From positions 1-18,037 of the forward strand of contig JACPHN010000136.1 of assembly GCA_016188575.1 (NCBI GenBank): a stretch of 18,037 nt of DNA, written 5' to 3'. This document shows, one piece after another, positions 13,730 through 18,037 of the stretch (within the stretch, counting starts at the first letter, position 1; the number at the start of each line of letters is the position of its first letter). Position numbers and translations under genes: made by a program. The notes under the pieces were generated by a model. That model worked only from the letters and a program-made list of their open reading frames with translations. It was not told the origin of the DNA and did not search any database. The DNA comes from Candidatus Schekmanbacteria bacterium. Its GTDB lineage: Bacteria > CSSED10-310 > JACPHN01.

Positions 13730-15777
13730 GGCCGCTTGAGCCGGGCGAGCGCCTTCCGGGCGTCGGCGTGGGCGGGGTTGTAGGTCAAGGCGCAGCGCAG
13801 ATCCTCCTGCGCGCGCGCGTTGTCGCCCGCCTTCATGTGGATGACACCGAGGATGTAGTGAAAATCGGCGTTCAGCGGTTCCATCTCGATCGACTTGCGG
13901 GCGCAGCGCTTGGCCTGATCGATGCTTGCGCCGCTCTCCGCGAGAATGGCCGCAGCGGCGGCGTAAAATTTGGCCACGGTCGGGTCGGCGGCGATCGCTC
14001 GGTTGACCAGATCCCACGCGTCTTGCAGGTTCCCAGTCTGATGCGCTTTCTCCGCGAGCGCGAAGAGCTTTCGGCCTGCCTTGGTCGCCACATGCTGCTT
14101 CAAGCTGCGATAGTACTGCAGATAGCTCGCGTTCCCAGGGTCGAGGCTCGTAGCCTTCTCCATCATGGTCAGGGCGTCTTCCAGGTGATCGAGCTCGACG
14201 GTGCGCTGCACGTCCTTGTAGATAGCCGCCGCTTTGGCAACGCGGTCGGCGTGCTCGGCGGCGGCAGTCGGCACGACCGGGGGTCGCGCCGCGGGCACAT
14301 CTGCCTGCACGAGCACGGGAGATGCTGGGGCGCGGGAAGACACCTCCGCCTGCTCGTAGGAGACAATGCGCCGCGGCGCCGCGCCATCACCATCGCCGCC
14401 GCCGCGATCCCGTGCAGCGCGCCCCTCGTCTGCGGCCTTCGCTGCCGGCGGCCGCGCCACCGGGGAGGCCCCACCACCATCGCCCTGTGCGCCGGCGAGT
14501 GGAGCGACCGCCGGGAGGGCGAGCGCCGGGTGGGCGGGCGCCGGCGCCTCGACCGGCTTGCGGTCGGGGCTGGCCGCAGGCTGGTGGGAACGACGCGGCG
14601 CGAGATCGATGGCGCCAATCTTCGCGAGCTCCTCCAGAACTTCATAGGTGCGTAACCGGGACAGGCCGCTGATGGTACAGAGATCGCCGTTCGAGGTTTG
14701 CCCGTCAATCTGGCTGAGCACGAACCCCGCCTCGATGGTCATGGTTGGTGAGGTACCGATGCCAAACTCGTGCCGCCTGCGAGGGATCTTCCGCTCAGTC
14801 CCGACAGTGCGCACCAGAGCGCGCATATACGCGGCCTCGGACACCTTGAGCTCATGCTCCAGGCTTTCGAGGTCCGCGCGGGCACGGTCGGACTCCAGGC
14901 GCCCGCGCAACTCGTGCAGCAGCTCCAACGCCTTCTCGAAAGACCCTTCCGCGACAAGCTTCCGGCAGCGATCGCGAATTGCCTTGAAGGACGTTTGTCC
15001 AGATGGTTTCTCTGCGCTCGCGCCGGCTGGCGGCCGGTCCAGGAAAGTCGTGGCGTGTGTCGACGGCTCCGGCGGCGCCTCGACGCGGCGCACCAGTTCC
15101 CACCGGATGAGGCGCGCGAGCGCCGAACAGGCGTCGAATGCCAGGACGTGGCTTTCGGTGGCAATCATGCGCGCCGTGCGGTGTCCGTCGACAAGGGAAA
15201 GGACCTCCTGTTCCGCCGGAGTCAGGAAAGCATGTCGCGGGTGCTTTTCGGCTCCCGTGACGACCTGCAATACCGTATCCTGGCTACCGAGGTAGCGCTG
15301 AGTCTCCTCCCATTCTCCGAAACGCCGGATGCCCTCCATCAGCGTGCCCGCTGAGGCCAGGCGAAGAGATTGTGTCACCTTATTGGGAAGCGGCTCCTCG
15401 AAACGGAACTCGCCGCTCCGCCAGCGCGACAGGCCGAAAATGATCTTCTCCGTCAGCTCCTTGAGCACGAGCGTGAGATCATGAGCCGTAATCAAGCGCG
15501 CCGAGACGAGGTAATCGGTGAGGTTGGTGTGCGACCTCTCGCTTTCGAGGAGGCCAACTTCAAGCTGTTCGGGGCCCAACATGCCGCGCTCGACCAGAAA
15601 CGCCCCCACGCGTTCGCTCGGTTGGTTCGAGCTCGCGTAAATGAGGTCACCGCGCAGGAAATACAGCAACTTTTCATCACCGGCGGAGGCGAACCGGATG
15701 CAGCCCGACTTCCTGCAAAAGTGCAGATGGTGCAGGACCTGCGAAAGCTCAATATCGGCGAGGTTTCCTTGGAGCAT
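13726..15777 (-). CDS. DUF4388 (PATAN) protein with C-terminal TPR repeats
   Basis: A 683-aa cytosolic scaffold protein. Residues 1-130 are a DUF4388/PATAN domain (MLQGNLADIELSQVLHHLHF, LLYFLRGDLIYA), found in gliding, type IV pilus and two-component settings of myxobacteria and relatives. Two copies of a winged-helix-like motif follow, about 186-232 (LSLVDGHRTARMI...) and 342-392 (LSQIDGQTSNGDL...). Next is an Ala/Pro-rich linker (about 395-510). From about 512 to the end there are three to four TPR repeats (ALTMMEKATSLDPGNA, AWDLVNRAIAADPT, ARKSIEMEPLNADFHYILG, AQEDLRCALTYNPAH). It should act through protein contacts. The ATG at 15777 has no obvious ribosome binding site, but a promoter lies about 60 bp upstream. 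The stop overlaps the next gene as GTGA, so the two form an operon. Confidence 0.88.
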   Translation of the reverse strand: MLQGNLADIELSQVLHHLHFCRKSGCIRFASAGDEKLLYFLRGDLIYASSNQPSERVGAFLVERGMLGPEQLEVGLLESERSHTNLTDYLVSARLITAHDLTLVLKELTEKIIFGLSRWRSGEFRFEEPLPNKVTQSLRLASAGTLMEGIRRFGEWEETQRYLGSQDTVLQVVTGAEKHPRHAFLTPAEQEVLSLVDGHRTARMIATESHVLAFDACSALARLIRWELVRRVEAPPEPSTHATTFLDRPPAGASAEKPSGQTSFKAIRDRCRKLVAEGSFEKALELLHELRGRLESDRARADLESLEHELKVSEAAYMRALVRTVGTERKIPRRRHEFGIGTSPTMTIEAGFVLSQIDGQTSNGDLCTISGLSRLRTYEVLEELAKIGAIDLAPRRSHQPAASPDRKPVEAPAPAHPALALPAVAPLAGAQGDGGGASPVARPPAAKAADEGRAARDRGGGDGDGAAPRRIVSYEQAEVSSRAPASPVLVQADVPAARPPVVPTAAAEHADRVAKAAAIYKDVQRTVELDHLEDALTMMEKATSLDPGNASYLQYYRSLKQHVATKAGRKLFALAEKAHQTGNLQDAWDLVNRAIAADPTVAKFYAAAAAILAESGASIDQAKRCARKSIEMEPLNADFHYILGVIHMKAGDNARAQEDLRCALTYNPAHADARKALARLKRP

Positions 15778-15834
15778 CTGCGCCGTCGACAGTAGGGGTG
15801 GTTGGGGCCGTGGACGAACCGGCCCCGCCGGGCC

Positions 15835-15863
15835 ATTCTATTCCCGGACGGAGCCGAGGGCAA
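15835..15863 (-). promoter_or_regulatory. Predicted sigma70 promoter of the DUF4388 operon
   Basis: On the minus strand TTGCCC (15863-15858) and TAGAAT (15840-15835) are 17 bp apart, matching the consensus at four and five of six positions. Transcription would start near 15828, giving a leader of about 50 bases. Confidence 0.6.
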
Positions 15864-15891
15864 GATACCTCAGGCGCCCTGAATCCACCGC

Positions 15892-17151
15892 CTATGCGCC
15901 TGCTAGCGACATTGTCCCATCGGCCCCGCGCATTCCCAGGACATGGCTCAACCCCGCGCGGACATGTGGAACCCAGGCCTCGTATTCGTGGCTGGCGACG
16001 GTATCGTGGAAGACGGGATTCGCGCCGGCCTGCCGCAGTCGCGCGACGAGCTCCCGAGCGTGCGGACGCTCTTCCTTGTTGCCTACGCAGGCGACGTACC
16101 AGCGCGCGTCGCCCGACAGCCGCCTGGGCAGCACCTGATGCCGATGATGATGGTGGGACCACAACACCACCGGCGATAGTGCGACGCCATTGCGGAAGAG
16201 CTCCGGCAGCGTCGCCAGGATGCTGACCACGGCAGTTCCGCCGAAAGACTGCCCGACAATCACGCGGCGATCCCGGTGTGGCCTGGTGCGGAGGTGATGG
16301 TCGACCCAGGGCACGAGCTCGTCGCTGAGCAGCTTCAGGAATCCGCCGTGCCTGCCGCGCTCGAAGAAGGGGGTGAACTCGTCCCCGCGGCGGCGCCGCA
16401 AATGCTCGACGAAAACTGCGATGAAGGGCGGCAGCACCTGCGCGGCGATATCGGCATCGAACACGGACGGCAGATTGGCGCGTCCGAGGTTTTCATGGGC
16501 GTCCAGGATGTAGACGCACGGGTAGCGCGTCGCCGCCGAATCGGTGAAGTACGAAGGGGGCAGGTAGAGGTAGATCGACCTGCGGTTACGTAGAGCCCGC
16601 GAGTGAAAGCGCGGATGCGCCAGCACCCTGCCGCGTAGCACCGGGTCAATGACGCTGTTGTACCCGCCAAAACCGTCGGGCTGCAGCAGCCCATTTGCCT
16701 CGTCGAATCGCCAGCTATGGTTGACGATGAGCTTGTATTGCCCTCGATCGATCGCGGGCATGGCGAGGGCGAACATGGGGCAAGAGCGCAGCGGCCACAG
16801 GTTGAGTCCCCCTTGTAGCCAGTGCGTGAAGTCGCCGGCGAGATGGACAGAGTCGGCGCCAGGAGCGTAGCAGAGAAACACGGTCACCGCACCGAGCTGG
16901 AGTGGATGACCAAGCGCGGCGGCACCACGCCAAAGGGTGAGCGCCGCCGCGCGGCGGGCCGACTCTTTGCGGTCGGAGCCCGAGAGCAACGCTCGCCGGC
17001 AACGCCGGGCCGCGGCCGCCGCCCGTCCCACGAGCAGCGCCGCAAGGGCGTCGAGCAGCGCCGCTTCCCAGGCGAGCGGAGGCGGTTCATTGGCGCTCAC
17101 CGGGAATAGCGGCGACAGCAAGGAAGTTGACGGCGCAGCGTGCGAAGGCAT
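15892..17151 (-). CDS. Esterase, Fes/EsteraseD-like, with N-terminal E-set/CBM48-like domain
   Basis: A 419-aa alpha/beta hydrolase. Residues 1-80 are an Ala-rich helical leader without a classical signal peptide. Residues 85-170 are an E-set/CBM48-like beta-sandwich (VTVFLCYAPGADSVHLAGDFTHW, QYKLIVNHSWRFDEAN). The hydrolase follows: IYLYLPPSYF (193-202), ILDAHENL (215-222), nucleophile elbow GQSFGG with S302, a probable acid in GNKEERPH (E360 or E361) and H388 in SHEYEAW. This domain order is that of enterochelin-esterase-like proteins, but many homologues act on other esters; the substrate is unknown. The start is taken as ATG 17151. The frame stays open to 17364, but a sigma70-like promoter inside that stretch (17231-17259) argues that it is untranslated. 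No clear ribosome binding site precedes 17151, so the start is less sure than the gene. Confidence 0.82.
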   Translation of the reverse strand: MPSHAAPSTSLLSPLFPVSANEPPPLAWEAALLDALAALLVGRAAAAARRCRRALLSGSDRKESARRAAALTLWRGAAALGHPLQLGAVTVFLCYAPGADSVHLAGDFTHWLQGGLNLWPLRSCPMFALAMPAIDRGQYKLIVNHSWRFDEANGLLQPDGFGGYNSVIDPVLRGRVLAHPRFHSRALRNRRSIYLYLPPSYFTDSAATRYPCVYILDAHENLGRANLPSVFDADIAAQVLPPFIAVFVEHLRRRRGDEFTPFFERGRHGGFLKLLSDELVPWVDHHLRTRPHRDRRVIVGQSFGGTAVVSILATLPELFRNGVALSPVVLWSHHHHRHQVLPRRLSGDARWYVACVGNKEERPHARELVARLRQAGANPVFHDTVASHEYEAWVPHVRAGLSHVLGMRGADGTMSLAGA

Positions 17152-17230
17152 TGGCGAGATGTTGGCCCACGATTGTCCAATTCGCGCCCCGGTGCGGTGG
17201 TCCCGACCGAGCGCGCGGAAGCTGTTGCCC

Positions 17231-17259
17231 ACTATGGTCCGATCGATGATGTCCGTCAA
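17231..17259 (-). promoter_or_regulatory. Predicted sigma70 promoter of the esterase gene
   Basis: TTGACG (17259-17254) and CATAGT (17236-17231) on the minus strand with a 17-bp spacer, matching five and four of six consensus positions. A start near 17224 leaves about 73 bases before the chosen ATG. Confidence 0.5.
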
Positions 17260-17395
17260 CCGTTGCCTGCCGTTGCGTGCGGTGCGGAAAGCGCAGCTTG
17301 CAGTCGAGTGGCCGGTGGGCTCAGGCCCGTGAAGCCCATGGCGCCGCGCGCCGCATCGCCGCACAATCGTAGTAGGCGATCGTTCCCGATGTCCT

Positions 17396-17401
17396 GGGAG
17401 G
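17396..17401 (+). promoter_or_regulatory. Ribosome binding site of the secreted protein gene
   Basis: GGGAGG is five bases before the ATG at 17407. I see no clear promoter for this gene in the 255-bp divergent gap (17152-17406). Confidence 0.7.
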
Positions 17402-17406
17402 TTCGG

Positions 17407-18037
17407 ATGCCGCGGCGCGTCATGTCTCTCTCTTTTGCTCTGGGGTCTTGCTTTGCGGTGGCGGCGAGCGTTTGCGCCCTCGCCGTAACCGCCGCTCCGA
17501 CCGTCGCTCTCGCTGTGGTCGAGTCGTTCGAGAGCGGTGACTTCTCAGCGCTGCCGTGGCGGATGAGCCCCGAGGGAGGATGGCAGGTGGCCGCCGGTGA
17601 CGCGGCCGACGGCACCTACGCGGCGCGTTCGGCGCCGCTCGCGGACGGGGGCGCGGCGGTGTTGGAAGTCGAGCTCGAGCTGCTCGCATCCGGAAGCGTC
17701 CGCTTCTGGCTGAAGACCTCGACCGAGGCCGGGAGCGACGCGCTGGTGTTCTCGGTGCGGGGCGCTTCGGGAACGCTCTACGAGAAGGACCGCTGGTCCG
17801 GGGAAACGCCGTGGACGGAGGCGTCCTATCCGCTGACCGCCGGGATCTGGACCTTCGTCTGGAGCTATGAGAAGGACGCCGCGGGCAACGCCGGCGGCGA
17901 CGCGGTGTGGATGGACGCGCTCGACCTGCCGGCCTGGGCGCTGCCGCGAGCTCCCACCATGACCGGGACACCGACCTCCACGCGCACGCCCACCGCCACC
18001 CGCACCGCGACGGTGACGCGAACCGCAACGGCGACCC
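17407..18037 (+). CDS. Secreted beta-sandwich protein with Thr/Pro/Arg linker, 3' end missing
   Basis: The first 210 codons of a gene that runs off the window. Residues 1-36 are a signal peptide (basic start MPRRVMSL, hydrophobic core, likely cleavage after VALA). Residues 37-175 form a jelly-roll-like domain (ESFESGDFSALPW, GGWQVAAGD, LELLASGSVRFWLKTSTEAGSD, TAGIWTFVWSYEKDAAGNAGGDAVWMDAL). This domain is common in extracellular proteins of deltaproteobacteria and their relatives, where it precedes cell-surface or protease modules. A low-complexity tail starts at about residue 183 (TPTSTRTPTATRTATV), a linker type frequent in secreted proteins of the Binatota-like group. The protein is exported; its binding target and the domain after the linker are unknown. 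Confidence 0.82.
   Translation, partial: MPRRVMSLSFALGSCFAVAASVCALAVTAAPTVALAVVESFESGDFSALPWRMSPEGGWQVAAGDAADGTYAARSAPLADGGAAVLEVELELLASGSVRFWLKTSTEAGSDALVFSVRGASGTLYEKDRWSGETPWTEASYPLTAGIWTFVWSYEKDAAGNAGGDAVWMDALDLPAWALPRAPTMTGTPTSTRTPTATRTATVTRTATAT

Noticed and set aside
13730-14017. N-terminal extension of the membrane protein
   Set aside because: It overlaps the DUF4388 coding region in another frame, is Arg-rich, and would put the signal peptide about 100 residues from the start; GTG 13729 fits better.
17152-17364. N-terminal extension of the esterase
   Set aside because: It contains a sigma70-like promoter, has no ribosome binding site at its start, and looks unlike the rest of the protein.

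Overview
The window is a stretch of high-GC bacterial chromosome, about 18 kb. Codon use, AGGAGG-type ribosome binding sites, sigma70-like promoters, a DUF4388 protein with TPRs and a secreted protein ending in a Thr/Pro/Arg-rich linker all suggest an environmental deltaproteobacterium-like lineage (Binatota/Desulfobacterota-Myxococcota type). That placement is inference from style, not from a marker gene. No rRNA, tRNA or CRISPR array was found.

Region 1 (1-4540, minus strand) looks accessory. A tandem array holds one intact and two partial copies of a small Rpn-like, PD-(D/E)XK-like gene, repeated with a period of about 930 bp. The array abuts the 3' end of an orphan 953-aa SNF2-type helicase. 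Copies differ in the number of 27-bp internal repeats, and the last copy is cut so that its remaining frame overlaps the helicase stop (GTGA).

Region 2 (4541-5723) has a small coiled-coil protein built on five 21-bp repeats, then about 750 bp without an intact gene. This gap holds the relic of a GxxExxY-family gene, four tight GC-rich hairpins with 4-nt loops, and a 39-bp inverted repeat pair enclosing about 330 bp, which looks like a small non-autonomous element.

Region 3 (5724-12506, plus strand) is a signalling cluster. It contains a REC-PAS-PAS-GGDEF-EAL protein (degenerate GGDEF, intact EAL, so probably a c-di-GMP phosphodiesterase) and a membrane histidine kinase (TM-HAMP-GAF-PAS-HisKA-HATPase) 8 bp later. 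Ornithine carbamoyltransferase (argF) follows with its own strong predicted promoter. Seven bp after argF comes a receiver protein whose REC fold is interrupted, right after the phospho-acceptor loop, by about 87 unfamiliar residues. This split receiver is the most unusual protein in the window.

Region 4 (12614-18037) has a minus-strand pair: a DUF4388/TPR scaffold protein overlapping by GTGA with a multi-spanning membrane protein distantly like HupE/UreJ. Next is an esterase with an N-terminal E-set/CBM48-like domain, also on the minus strand. Divergent from it is the start of a secreted beta-sandwich protein that runs off the window. Predicted sigma70 promoters with 17-bp spacers sit in front of the GGDEF-EAL gene, argF, the DUF4388 gene and the esterase gene, and help fix the start of the esterase.
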